A stretch of DNA of 64,000 nucleotides, taken from assembly GCF_051811025.1 (NCBI RefSeq), contig NZ_JBPWQE010000001.1:3596001-3660000 (forward strand), in the 5' to 3' direction. The stretch is from Tardiphaga sp051811025 (GTDB lineage Bacteria > Pseudomonadota > Alphaproteobacteria > Rhizobiales > Xanthobacteraceae). Of this stretch, positions 34,030 through 42,540 are shown in pieces (the stretch's first letter is position 1; each line of letters opens with the position of its first letter). The notes beneath the pieces were generated by a model. The model was not told the origin of the DNA. It made no database searches and was given only the letters and a program-made list of their open reading frames with translations. Both the position numbers and the translations under genes were made by a program.

Positions 34030-35250
34030 TCAGCATTCCTTGGGATCGACGAGACCGGCGCTGCGCGCGACGACCTCATATTTGCCGCCCTTGGCCACCG
34101 CCGTATACATCTTCATCTTGCAATGCCGCTGACCGGGGACCATCTCGGCCGGACCGCCCGGACCTTCGGCGATCTTTGCGTGATCGAGCGCCTTGGCGAC
34201 GGCATCGCGATCGACACTGCCGGCTTCCTTGACGGCCGCCTCCCAGAGCTTCAAGCCACGATAGGTGCCGGTCGCGGCACTGCCTGCAGCGAACAGGAAG
34301 TTGCCCGGAAACTGTTTTTCGTAGGCCGCCTGGAGCTTGGCACTGAACGGATCTTCCGGCGTCAGCGCCTTGAAGTAATCGAGGCAGCTTGCGAGGCCTT
34401 CGATTTCGGCAGGCTGATTGATGCTGAGCGTGTTCTCGTCATAGTAGACGCAGGCCAGCCGTCCACCGTTCTTGAGGAAGCCTGCTTCCGACAATTGCTT
34501 GAAGAACGGCCCGACGCCGGGCGGGATGATGGTATTGAACACCACATCGACCTTATTGGAGATAACGCGGTTCACTGTCGACGAAAAATCGATCTGGTCG
34601 AGCGGGTAATACTCCTCAAACACGACCTCGCCGCCATTGGCCTCGATCACCTTGCGTGCATAGACGTTCAACGTATGCGGCCAGACGTAATTGGCACTGG
34701 GCAACGCAAACTTCTTGCCGCCATTCTTGATCAGCCAGGGGATGAATTCATCGCATTGCTGCGCCGGGGTCGGCCCGGTGCAGAACAGATAGGGCGTGCA
34801 CTCCTTGCCCTCATAGAGCTGCGGGTAGATGTAGAGCGTCTTGCCGCGTGAGACGATGACGTCCTTGATGGCGTTGCGCATCGACGAGGTGATGCCGCCG
34901 ATGACCAGATCGACCTTCTCGCGCTGGATCAGCTTACGCACATTGCCGACCGCGACGGATTCATTGGACGCAGTGTCCTCGATATACAGCTCCAGCGGCC
35001 GGCCAAGCAGACCGCCAGCATCGTTGATGTCCTTGATCACCATCCTGGCCACATTGGCATCGGCATTGCCGGCATAGCCCATCGGACCGGTCAGATCGGT
35101 GCCGACACCGACCTTGATCGGTCCGGCAGCCGCGTTGGCCCAGCCTGCGGGGATGACCCAGCTGCCGACACCGGTGGCGATGGCCGTACCAAACAGCGCC
35201 GCATTGCCAAGAAAGCGGCGACGGCTGAGAGTGTTGGCGTCATGAGACAT
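34030..35250 (-). CDS. ABC substrate-binding protein of the urea/short-chain-amide group, Tat-exported
   Basis: 406 residues from ATG 35250. A twin-arginine signal (SRRRFLGNAALFGTAIATG) starts the protein. The mature part has VGVGTDLTGPMGYAGNADANV and, importantly, LYEGKECTPYLFCTGPTPAQ, then PSANYVWPHTLN. These correspond to the ligand-contact region of UrtA and AmiC (GxxYxxP pattern), indicating urea or short-chain amides rather than branched-chain amino acids. It sits between the LivH and LivM permease genes (four bases after livH). Tat export suggests the protein folds before secretion. Confidence 0.87.
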   Translation of the reverse strand: MSHDANTLSRRRFLGNAALFGTAIATGVGSWVIPAGWANAAAGPIKVGVGTDLTGPMGYAGNADANVARMVIKDINDAGGLLGRPLELYIEDTASNESVAVGNVRKLIQREKVDLVIGGITSSMRNAIKDVIVSRGKTLYIYPQLYEGKECTPYLFCTGPTPAQQCDEFIPWLIKNGGKKFALPSANYVWPHTLNVYARKVIEANGGEVVFEEYYPLDQIDFSSTVNRVISNKVDVVFNTIIPPGVGPFFKQLSEAGFLKNGGRLACVYYDENTLSINQPAEIEGLASCLDYFKALTPEDPFSAKLQAAYEKQFPGNFLFAAGSAATGTYRGLKLWEAAVKEAGSVDRDAVAKALDHAKIAEGPGGPAEMVPGQRHCKMKMYTAVAKGGKYEVVARSAGLVDPKEC

Positions 35251-35254
35251 TGGA

Positions 35255-36112
35255 CTAAACCCCTTTTCCTGCAACGAGGCCCTGCGGCCGGAATTTGATG
35301 AAGATGATGGCGAGCACGAATACCGCGACATCGGCGATAACGGGCGAAATCACCCACGGCAGCGCCGCACTCAGCGTGCCAATCAGGCCTGCGCCAGCCA
35401 CCGGTCCGGCAAAGGAGCCGATGCCACCGACCATGACGGCGACGAAGCCCTGAATCAGAAAGCGAATGCCGAGATCGGCGAACAGCGTGAACACCGGCAC
35501 GATCAGCGCGCCGGCCAGACCTGCGAGCGCGGCGCCGAAGGCGAAGGTTGCGCCATAGATTGCGTTGGTCGAAATGCCGGAGGCCCGCGCCAGCGCCGGG
35601 TTCTCCAGCGAAGCGCGGATGCGCAGGCCAAACGCGGTGCGCGCCAGAAGCAGATAGCTCCCTGCCATCACCAGTACGGTGATCACGATGATCACCAAAC
35701 GCCAGGTTGAGAAATGCATGCCGCCGATGGTCACCGAACCGCCGACCGGCTCCGGTACCGAGAGATACAGCCCACCGATCAGGCCGCGCACGATCTCGCG
35801 GATGATCAGCCCAAGCGCATAGGTACCGAGCATGGCGACGATCGGCGCGGCATAGAAGCGCCGGACAATCAACCGCTCCAGCACGAAGCCCAGTGCGCCG
35901 ACGACAAATGGCGCCGCGACCATACCGAGCCACACCGGCAAACCCGCGGTGTGAACAATGTAGGTGACATAGGCGCCGAGCAGAACGAACTCGCCCTGCG
36001 CGAAATTGAAGATGCCCATCATGCTGGCGATGATCCCCAGCCCCAGCACAACCAGCACGACGATCGCCCCGAAACTAGCGATCTCGAAGATCGCCATGAT
36101 CAGATTATCCAT
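35255..36112 (-). CDS. Branched-chain/urea/amide-type ABC permease (LivH type)
   Basis: 285 residues with about eight helices. The family block IIASMMGIFNFAQGEFVLLGAYV is split by a hydrophobic turn, followed by LERLIVRRFYAAPIVAMLGTY. VAVMVGGIGSFAGPVAGAGLIG matches the LivH/UrtB C-terminal block. It lies 35 bases after the amidase stop and four bases before the binding protein, which places the importer and amidase on one transcript. Confidence 0.92.
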   Translation of the reverse strand: MDNLIMAIFEIASFGAIVVLVVLGLGIIASMMGIFNFAQGEFVLLGAYVTYIVHTAGLPVWLGMVAAPFVVGALGFVLERLIVRRFYAAPIVAMLGTYALGLIIREIVRGLIGGLYLSVPEPVGGSVTIGGMHFSTWRLVIIVITVLVMAGSYLLLARTAFGLRIRASLENPALARASGISTNAIYGATFAFGAALAGLAGALIVPVFTLFADLGIRFLIQGFVAVMVGGIGSFAGPVAGAGLIGTLSAALPWVISPVIADVAVFVLAIIFIKFRPQGLVAGKGV

Positions 36113-36147
36113 GCGCGATCACCGATCCCCGCTTCTGCATGGATTCC

Positions 36148-37662
36148 TCACATCGTCTTCCAATCGGCGGACTGCTCGAAAGCGTGCGCGGCGCGATAGA
36201 TGGTCATCTCGTCGAAATGCTTGCCGACCAGCATCAGCCCGACGGGCAGGCCATCGACCATGCCGCAGGGGATCGACATCGCCGGATGATGCGAGATGTC
36301 GAAAGGCGAGGTGTTGGAGATCATCTCGAAGGCGCGGCCGACGACTTCTTCACGCGGCGCGCCGGGCGCCGGCAGCGGTGTCGCCTTCATCGGTGTGGTC
36401 GGCATCAGCAATAGATCATAGCTCGCCAGCGCCTTGTCATAGGCAGCCGTGACGCGACGCGAGATGTTCAGTGCTTTGCCGTAAAAACGAGGGCCGAAAT
36501 TGTTATTGATATAGGTGCCGAACAGCAGCAGCAGTTTGGTGGTTTCGGACAGCGAGTCCGCCTGCCCGCGCCAACCGCGATGGGCGTCCATCAGCGACGT
36601 CGAATAGAGATCCGACCGGCTGAGGCCATAGCCGTCGCCCACCATCATGGTCTGGGTCATGCCTTCGGTGCCGATCGGGGTCCACACCGCCGCCGCGGTG
36701 AGATGCATCGGGATCGAGATCGTCTCCACTGTCGCGCCCAGATCGGCGAAGCGCTTGGCGGCTTCGCGAACGCTGCGGTTGACTGCATCCTCGGCGCCGA
36801 GCTGCTCGAAACCTTCCTTGACGATGGCGATCTTCATGCCCTTGACACCGGCACCGAGCGCCTTGGTGTATTCCGGCACTTCCGGCGACTTGATCCGTGG
36901 GTCGTAACCGTCATCGCCAGCAAGCACTTCCAGCAACAGCGCATTGTCGGCGACATTGGATGTCATCGGGCCGGTGTGATCGACGAAAATCTCGATCGGC
37001 ATGATGCCTGTATAAGGCACCAGACCCCAGGTCGGCTTCATGCCATAGGTGCCCGAGAAGGACGACGGCATGCGGATGGAGCCGCCCTGATCGCCACCGA
37101 TTGCCATGTCGACTTCGCCAAGCGCCACGACAACGGCACTGCCGGACGACGACCCGCCGGCGGAATAGCCCATCTTGTGCGGGTTATGCACGTTGCCCGT
37201 CGAATTGGTGTGGCTGCCGCCGGACATGCAGAAGGATTCGCAATGCACCTTGCCCATGATGTCGGCACCGGCATCGAGCATGCGTGTGACGATGGTGGCG
37301 TCGAAATCCGGCACATAGCCTTCCAGCGTGGACGAGCCGTTCATCATCGGCACGCCGGCCAGCATGATGTTGTCCTTCAGCGCGACGGTCTTGCCCTTGA
37401 GCTTGCCGCTGGGCGCCCCCTTCACCACCGACTTGCGATACCAGGCGTTGCGCGTGTTCTCTTCCGGCGCGGGCCGATAGCCAGGCGTACGCGGATATTT
37501 CACTTCGGGTACCTCGTCGGGCATCGCCGCCACGACGTTGTAGGCATCGACGGATCCCTGCATCAGCGCGCGGAACGAGGTGACGTCCTCCGCGGATAGT
37601 GCGAGGCCGCACTGATCGGCGACGGCGAGGAGTTGATCGGGAGTGGGAAGTGAAACGGCCAC
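36148..37662 (-). CDS. Amidase (amidase-signature family, Rhodococcus nitrile-amidase type)
   Basis: 504 residues from GTG 37662, eight bases after AGGAG. The amidase-signature triad is complete: K96 in VALKDNIMLAG, cis-Ser S171 in GYSAGGSSSGSA, and nucleophile S195 in GGDQGGSIRMPS. These numbers equal the Lys96/Ser171/Ser195 triad established for the Rhodococcus N-771 amidase, which partners nitrile hydratase. MNGSSTLEGYVPDFDATIV is also shared by that subgroup. It hydrolyses carboxamides to acid and ammonia in the cytoplasm. It lies between the AmiC-like sensor gene and the amide importer genes. No nitrile hydratase is in the window. Confidence 0.92.
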   Translation of the reverse strand: MAVSLPTPDQLLAVADQCGLALSAEDVTSFRALMQGSVDAYNVVAAMPDEVPEVKYPRTPGYRPAPEENTRNAWYRKSVVKGAPSGKLKGKTVALKDNIMLAGVPMMNGSSTLEGYVPDFDATIVTRMLDAGADIMGKVHCESFCMSGGSHTNSTGNVHNPHKMGYSAGGSSSGSAVVVALGEVDMAIGGDQGGSIRMPSSFSGTYGMKPTWGLVPYTGIMPIEIFVDHTGPMTSNVADNALLLEVLAGDDGYDPRIKSPEVPEYTKALGAGVKGMKIAIVKEGFEQLGAEDAVNRSVREAAKRFADLGATVETISIPMHLTAAAVWTPIGTEGMTQTMMVGDGYGLSRSDLYSTSLMDAHRGWRGQADSLSETTKLLLLFGTYINNNFGPRFYGKALNISRRVTAAYDKALASYDLLLMPTTPMKATPLPAPGAPREEVVGRAFEMISNTSPFDISHHPAMSIPCGMVDGLPVGLMLVGKHFDEMTIYRAAHAFEQSADWKTM

Positions 37663-37769
37663 GATGATTTCTCCTGATATCCACGATGCAATCGGCGCGG
37701 CATTTCTTCGAAATGCCCACGCCGTCAAGGCGACAACGGTGTTGCCTTTCGCGCATCATTAGAAAGAGA

Positions 37770-37779
37770 AATATTTTCC
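37770..37779 (-). promoter_or_regulatory. GGAAAATATT motif upstream of the amidase
   Basis: On the minus strand GGAAAATATT stands 108 bases upstream of the amidase start, in an AT-rich stretch that also contains TTGAA words. The identical 10-mer occurs at 39093-39102 upstream of marR. This AT-rich patch is the likely promoter or operator region of the amidase and importer genes. Binding by the MarR protein is inferred. Confidence 0.4.
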
Positions 37780-37828
37780 TTTTCAAGTATTATTTTTCAA
37801 GGTCGTCCTAGTCGGGTCTGCGACTGAC

Positions 37829-39010
37829 CTAGAATGTCCGGATGAGCCTGAAATCCAGACCGTCTGCTTCGGCAAGATAGATCGGCATTTTCGCCCGCCC
37901 GCCGCGCATGCTGACCTCACCGCGGGCGCCGTGATAGGCCACGCTGGACGCCGCGTTCAGCATCGACCGGACGTCGAATGAGCCCGCCTTGGTTGCCACG
38001 GACTCGAGAAACCGAAGCCCCTCGTAGTTCGACTGCGCGACCGATCCCGGCACAGGCGCACAGCGTCCGAACGATGCTTCATATTGAGCACGGAATGCAT
38101 CATTCGCCGCCGACGCACGGTCGACGAAATAGCCCGATGCACAATAGAGCCCCTCGGAGCTATCCGCGCCCATGCCGAGCAGCAGCGTTTCATCCATGGC
38201 CCCCGCCAGTCGGAGAACTTTTGACGAGAGACCATGTTCGGCGAAAGCGCGGTTAAACACGATGCTGTCGGTGCCGATCAGCGAGATGACCACGACATCC
38301 GGCTTGGCGGCCCGGATACGGGCGATCTGGGCATCGTGATTCTGCTCGCCAAGCGCAACAAACTCCTCACCGACCACGCGCCCTCCGGCGCCGGCGATAT
38401 ATGTCTTGGTAGCCTTGTGGGCCAGCCACGGCCAGACGTAATCGCTGCCGATCAGATACCAGCGCGCCGCTTTCTTTTCACTCGCCAGCCATTCGATGGC
38501 CGGGCGCGACTGATCGCGCGGCGTCTCGCCGATCGCCATCACACCGGGCGTTCGTTCGCCGCCCTCATAGACCGGCGTGTAGATATAGGGCACGCGCCCG
38601 GCGATCACCTTGCGCAGCGCGACGCGGACCGCGCTGATATGCGAGCCCATGACAACATCGACATCGCCAGCCGCGATCATGTCGGCTGCCGTGCGGACAA
38701 CGCCATCGATATCGCCGCCGGCGTCATGAAACACCGGCTCGATCTCGCGCCCGAGAATGCCGCCGCGCCGATTGATCTCCGAAGCCGCGAGCATCATGCT
38801 ATTGGTGCCCGCTAGGCCCCAGATCCCGGCTGGGCCAGACAGGCCGATAAAATTGACGACGCGCAACTTTTCGCGATTGCGGCGCCGCGGAAACAGATCG
38901 GGACGTGCAATCGCGTCACGACCTCCCCCACTGTCCTGAAAGCCCTTCAGCAACCATGGCGCCGGCATCGGCAGCGCGCCGGTCGTTGCAGTCTGCAGTG
39001 ACGAGAGCAT
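37829..39010 (-). CDS. AmiC/UrtA-like amide-binding protein without a signal peptide
   Basis: 393 residues of the periplasmic-binding-protein type I fold. NFIGLSGPAGIWGLAGTNSM, ASEINRRGGILGREIEPVF, YTPVYEGGERTPGVMAIGET and IGSDYVWPWLAHKATKTY match AmiC and UrtA. The N-terminus (about 50 residues, with DLFPRRRNREKLR) has no hydrophobic export signal. AmiC of Pseudomonas is likewise cytosolic and acts as the amide sensor of the amidase operon. No AmiR antiterminator is nearby; instead a MarR gene is divergent. It is the first gene of the amidase/importer operon. A sensor role is more likely than transport. Confidence 0.82.
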   Translation of the reverse strand: MLSSLQTATTGALPMPAPWLLKGFQDSGGGRDAIARPDLFPRRRNREKLRVVNFIGLSGPAGIWGLAGTNSMMLAASEINRRGGILGREIEPVFHDAGGDIDGVVRTAADMIAAGDVDVVMGSHISAVRVALRKVIAGRVPYIYTPVYEGGERTPGVMAIGETPRDQSRPAIEWLASEKKAARWYLIGSDYVWPWLAHKATKTYIAGAGGRVVGEEFVALGEQNHDAQIARIRAAKPDVVVISLIGTDSIVFNRAFAEHGLSSKVLRLAGAMDETLLLGMGADSSEGLYCASGYFVDRASAANDAFRAQYEASFGRCAPVPGSVAQSNYEGLRFLESVATKAGSFDVRSMLNAASSVAYHGARGEVSMRGGRAKMPIYLAEADGLDFRLIRTF

Positions 39011-39092
39011 GTCGCTCTCCTTTCGACGTTGTCAGCGGCGGTGCGGCATCAATTTATCGGCAGTAAAATCGTGCGAAAGAAAATATCGTAGA

Positions 39093-39112
39093 GGAAAATA
39101 TTGAATATTCAA
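39093..39112. promoter_or_regulatory. Operator-like palindrome upstream of marR
   Basis: GGAAAATATT (39093-39102) runs into TTGAATATTCAA (39101-39112), a perfect 12-base palindrome. It lies in the divergent spacer between the AmiC-like gene and marR, nine bases before the GTG of marR. MarR regulators commonly bind such short AT-rich palindromes in their own promoter. The sequence is certain; the role is inferred. Confidence 0.5.
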
Positions 39113-39120
39113 CGATTCCC

Positions 39121-39621
39121 GTGCATATGGATCAGGCAAAGTCGCCTAATATTCATCACCTCTTCCAGCAAAGTTTCCCAACCGTGGCCAGAACGCCGAG
39201 CACGCCCATCACCGAACACCTCGCTTATCTGCTGGCGCAGGCGAACCGGGAGATTAATCGCCAACTCGATGCGCGCTTCAAGAAGGAAGGCGTGCCGGTC
39301 GAACAGTGGCGCATTCTGAAAGTGCTGTCCGACGGCAAGGGCCACTCCATGGGCGACCTCGCCGATGCGGTTCTGCTGAATCATCCGACCCTGACCAAGA
39401 TGGTCGATCGCATGGTGTCCGATGCGCTGGTTTACCGGGTGCAGGACCCCGACGACCGCCGCAAGGTGGTGATGTTCATTTCCGACCGCGGCAAGACGCT
39501 GACCCAGCGGCTGAACTCGCTGGCGCTGAGCCAGGAAGCCCATATCGCCGAGAACTACGGCAACAAGGCCACGGCCGACCTGAAGCGCCTGCTGGAAAGC
39601 CTGATCGAAAAGGCGAACTAG
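39121..39621 (+). CDS. MarR-family transcriptional regulator
   Basis: 166 residues from GTG 39121 (ATG 39127 is equally possible; GTG 39184 would give 145 residues). No clear ribosome site is seen, so the start is uncertain. The winged helix is PVEQWRILKVLSDGKGHSMG then LADAVLLNHPTLTKMVDRMV, with the wing QDPDDRRKVVMFISDRG, all typical of MarR. It is divergent from the AmiC-like/amidase/importer operon and the palindrome in between is its probable operator. It probably represses the amide genes until a ligand binds. Confidence 0.9.
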   Translation: MHMDQAKSPNIHHLFQQSFPTVARTPSTPITEHLAYLLAQANREINRQLDARFKKEGVPVEQWRILKVLSDGKGHSMGDLADAVLLNHPTLTKMVDRMVSDALVYRVQDPDDRRKVVMFISDRGKTLTQRLNSLALSQEAHIAENYGNKATADLKRLLESLIEKAN

Positions 39622-39646
39622 GTTTTCCATTTCTTCGCACCGACTA

Positions 39647-40033
39647 TTATGCGGGCCGTCGACAAACCAGGTCGATTTCGATCAGGGCGTCATAAGCGAG
39701 GCCCGTGACGCCAACACAGGTCCGCGCCGGCAGGCGATCCGGCGGAAAATAGCTGCGATAGGTCTCGTTCATCGCCACGTAGTCGCGCTTGAACTCGGTG
39801 AGATAGATCCGCGTCATGGTGATGTGCTCGAAGCCGAGATCGAGCCCCTTGAGCACCACGCGCAGATTTTCCATCACCGCTTCGGTCTGCGCCACGATGC
39901 CATCGGGCAGCACGTCCGGCATTGCCGGTGTATCCGGCATCTGCCCGGTGACGAACACGAAGCCGTCGGTCTCCACAGCATGGCTAAACGGCGCGACCGG
40001 CTTCGGGCCACCGGAGATCATGTGAAATTGCAA
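39647..40033 (-). CDS. RidA/YjgF-family protein
   Basis: 128 residues. The fold markers are PFSHAVETDGFVFVTGQMP, then TRIYLTEFKRDYVAMNETY and R104 in LPARTCVGVTGL. That arginine is the residue that binds carboxylates of imine/enamine intermediates in RidA. The family deaminates reactive 2-aminoacrylate-type intermediates, and specialised members act in amide, pyrimidine or aromatic catabolism. It is 18 bases downstream of the AraC-amidase fusion and is the last gene of that operon, so it may clear a product of amide breakdown. Confidence 0.9.
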   Translation of the reverse strand: MQFHMISGGPKPVAPFSHAVETDGFVFVTGQMPDTPAMPDVLPDGIVAQTEAVMENLRVVLKGLDLGFEHITMTRIYLTEFKRDYVAMNETYRSYFPPDRLPARTCVGVTGLAYDALIEIDLVCRRPA

Positions 40034-40051
40034 CAGCGCGTCTCCTGAACC

Positions 40052-42412
40052 TTATGATTTTGACGTGTGATCGAACACCCGCTTGCTCAGAATGGCATGG
40101 ACGCCCCAATTGCCATCGACGACCTGCGTCACGCCAAAGTCGACCGCGACCGACATCAACGCGATCGCCTCATCCTCGGTGAGACCTTTGATGTTCATCA
40201 GGAAGCGCCGCATCTTGCGAAAGGCGTCCTTCATCGCGAGATCGAGCGACGAGGTGGCGTAGACCTCGCTCTGCCCCTTGGCGCCGAATTCAGCGAGATA
40301 GTTCGGATGGCTGAAGCCCATCAGCACCCAGTCACTCTCGGTCTCGATCAGCGGATAGGTGAGATCGGCAAACGCCTGGCCGGCGAGATTACCCTTCTTG
40401 TGCAGGATCACCTGAAACGTGCCCGTCATCGAACATTCGATGGCGGTGCCGCCCAACTCACCATCGCCTTGCGCCGCATGGGGATCACCGACCGACAGCA
40501 ATGCGCCGGGCACCGAGACTGGCAGATACACCGTCGATCCCTTGCCGAGCCGCCAGTTGTCGAGATTACCGCCAAAATAGGCTGGCGGCACTGAATCGAC
40601 GAGATCGGCCTCGCGCGGCGCCACGGCAATGACACCGAAATGCGGGCGCAGAGGAATGCGAATGCCGTCGAGCACGTCATGCCGACGCCGCACAGAGGCC
40701 GGCATAATGGGAATGCCCGGATAGTCGTAGGTGTTGTGCACGGTGCCGAACGGATCGGTCTGCGGCTCCCAGCGATACGAATAGAGCGCGCGCGCATATG
40801 GCACGTCGTCATGATCGAGAATTTCGTAGATCGTCACCGCCTCGCGCGCATTCTGCTCGGCGAGAAATTCCTTGTAGTGATAGCCCCACCACGCCGCGAC
40901 GCTACTGCCGAAAACCTGACCGTCGAAATCCGGATTTCGACTGGCGCGCGGCACGATGTCGAGGATGCGGATTTCCAGCACGTCGCCGGGCTGCGCGTCC
41001 CTGATCGCCACCGGCCCGGTGCAAATGTGGACGCCAAAGCCCTCGCCGGCACCGCGGCCATAGATCGAGGCGTCCATCGGACCGGCCCCGCGGCGATCGA
41101 CATTCTTCTGATCGCGCGTCCAGCAGAACACGCTCTCAGCGCCGATATCACCCTTGATCATCCGCTCGGGATCGTCGGATGCGTGCTGCGTCAGTGTTTC
41201 GATGGTGATCGTGTCGCCGGAATTGATCTCGATCTGCGGCGGCAACGAGCGGCTGAAATAGCCCCAGTGCACGCGAGATGCATCGGCGGCGAGATGATGG
41301 TGCCGCTGATTCTTCGAAGCATCGGCGATGCCGTGCGTGATCGTCGCGGCCGGCTCCGGCTGCGCAATCTTCCCCGCGGTCGACGGCGCGTGCTGGCTGC
41401 GCAACTGCGCCAGCGCTTCCTGCGGCCAGCCGCGTTGTCCCGCCGCCGTCGCCGACGCCGTCAAGCGCTCGGCTTCATTCTGGCGGAATTCGCGCGGCGA
41501 TAGGCCGAAGCGGTGACGGAACGTGCGGCTGAAATGCGCGGAGTCATTGAAGCCAGCACGAAAGGCAATCTCGGAAATCGAGTGATGCGCCTCGGACGGA
41601 TTCGAGAGATCGGCCCAGGTGCGCTGCAGTCGGCGCTCGCGTAGGTAATGCGTAAAGCTACTGCCGGTGCCTTCGAACAGTTTCTGCAGATAACGTTCGG
41701 AGATGCCCTCGGCCAGCGCCACCTTGGCCGGCGTCAGATCCGCATCGTCGAGGCGTCGCTCGATGGTCTGGCACAGCCGATGCAAGGTCGCGGCCTTGGT
41801 CGCCGTGCCGCAGTTGAGATCGGCCGTCGGCTCGGCCAGTTGACGTGTAAAGGTCGGCAACAGATCGGCAAGACTTTGTGCGATCGCCGACCATTCGGCA
41901 TCTGACAATATTTCGAGGTTGCGGGCCGCCTGTTCCATCATACGCGCGAACACATCGCCGAAGCCGCCGGGGCCTACGATCTGGACATCGGCCATGGCGG
42001 CTGCACTGGCGCGGCGACTGTGTAGCGGATCGGACGTGACCGAGAGCACCACCGCGCGCATGTCGCGCTGGAATGCGACGCTCCAGTCCCCTTTGCGAGG
42101 CAGCAACAGCAGATGCCCGACGGCGACGATCTGATGCCCCGCGGCGGTCTTCAGCGCGACGCCATCCTCAAGCGGCAGCAGCACCAGCGGATGGTCGCTG
42201 GCCAGATCCGACAATGGCGAGATCGCCTGTGCGCCGGCAGACAATTTGGCCAGTGCAATACCTTCGAAGGTGCGACGAACTGCGGTGGCGTGCCCGTGAT
42301 GCGTGGTCGTTGCAGCCGTCGGCTGCAGGCCAATCGAACTCAGGACGTCGCGCCATGCTTCGGGGCGGTCGTCTTCAGAGTAGGATTCACTGGTGAACGG
42401 ACGGAGGCTCAT
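40052..42412 (-). CDS. AraC-family regulator fused to acetamidase/formamidase
   Basis: One uninterrupted 786-residue frame starting at ATG 42412 (GAAGG six bases upstream). Residues 1-312 are an AraC regulator. A ligand-type domain of the AraC-binding-2 kind comes first. Two helix-turn-helices follow at about 213-310, with VALAEGISERYLQKLFEGTG and SISEIAFRAGFNDSAHFSRT, ending FGLSPREFRQNE. A linker of about 58 residues leads to residue 371, where HHLAADASRVHWGYFSRSLP aligns with the start of the neighbouring free acetamidase. The enzyme part keeps SVGDPHAAQGDGELGGTAIE and NYLAEFGAKGQSEVY to the end. A single protein could thus sense, hydrolyse and regulate. The fusion is not a known standard architecture as far as I am aware. 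Confidence 0.9.
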   Translation of the reverse strand: MSLRPFTSESYSEDDRPEAWRDVLSSIGLQPTAATTTHHGHATAVRRTFEGIALAKLSAGAQAISPLSDLASDHPLVLLPLEDGVALKTAAGHQIVAVGHLLLLPRKGDWSVAFQRDMRAVVLSVTSDPLHSRRASAAAMADVQIVGPGGFGDVFARMMEQAARNLEILSDAEWSAIAQSLADLLPTFTRQLAEPTADLNCGTATKAATLHRLCQTIERRLDDADLTPAKVALAEGISERYLQKLFEGTGSSFTHYLRERRLQRTWADLSNPSEAHHSISEIAFRAGFNDSAHFSRTFRHRFGLSPREFRQNEAERLTASATAAGQRGWPQEALAQLRSQHAPSTAGKIAQPEPAATITHGIADASKNQRHHHLAADASRVHWGYFSRSLPPQIEINSGDTITIETLTQHASDDPERMIKGDIGAESVFCWTRDQKNVDRRGAGPMDASIYGRGAGEGFGVHICTGPVAIRDAQPGDVLEIRILDIVPRASRNPDFDGQVFGSSVAAWWGYHYKEFLAEQNAREAVTIYEILDHDDVPYARALYSYRWEPQTDPFGTVHNTYDYPGIPIMPASVRRRHDVLDGIRIPLRPHFGVIAVAPREADLVDSVPPAYFGGNLDNWRLGKGSTVYLPVSVPGALLSVGDPHAAQGDGELGGTAIECSMTGTFQVILHKKGNLAGQAFADLTYPLIETESDWVLMGFSHPNYLAEFGAKGQSEVYATSSLDLAMKDAFRKMRRFLMNIKGLTEDEAIALMSVAVDFGVTQVVDGNWGVHAILSKRVFDHTSKS

Positions 42413-42540
42413 GCATCGACCTTCATAGCCGAAGCGAAGCAACCTCCGTGCCATCCCGAAGGACGCAGCGCCCTGCCCTGCAACTTCCCCGATCACCGCG
42501 CCATCATCCCCATAGCCGAATTCAGTGCAATTTCATCCGC

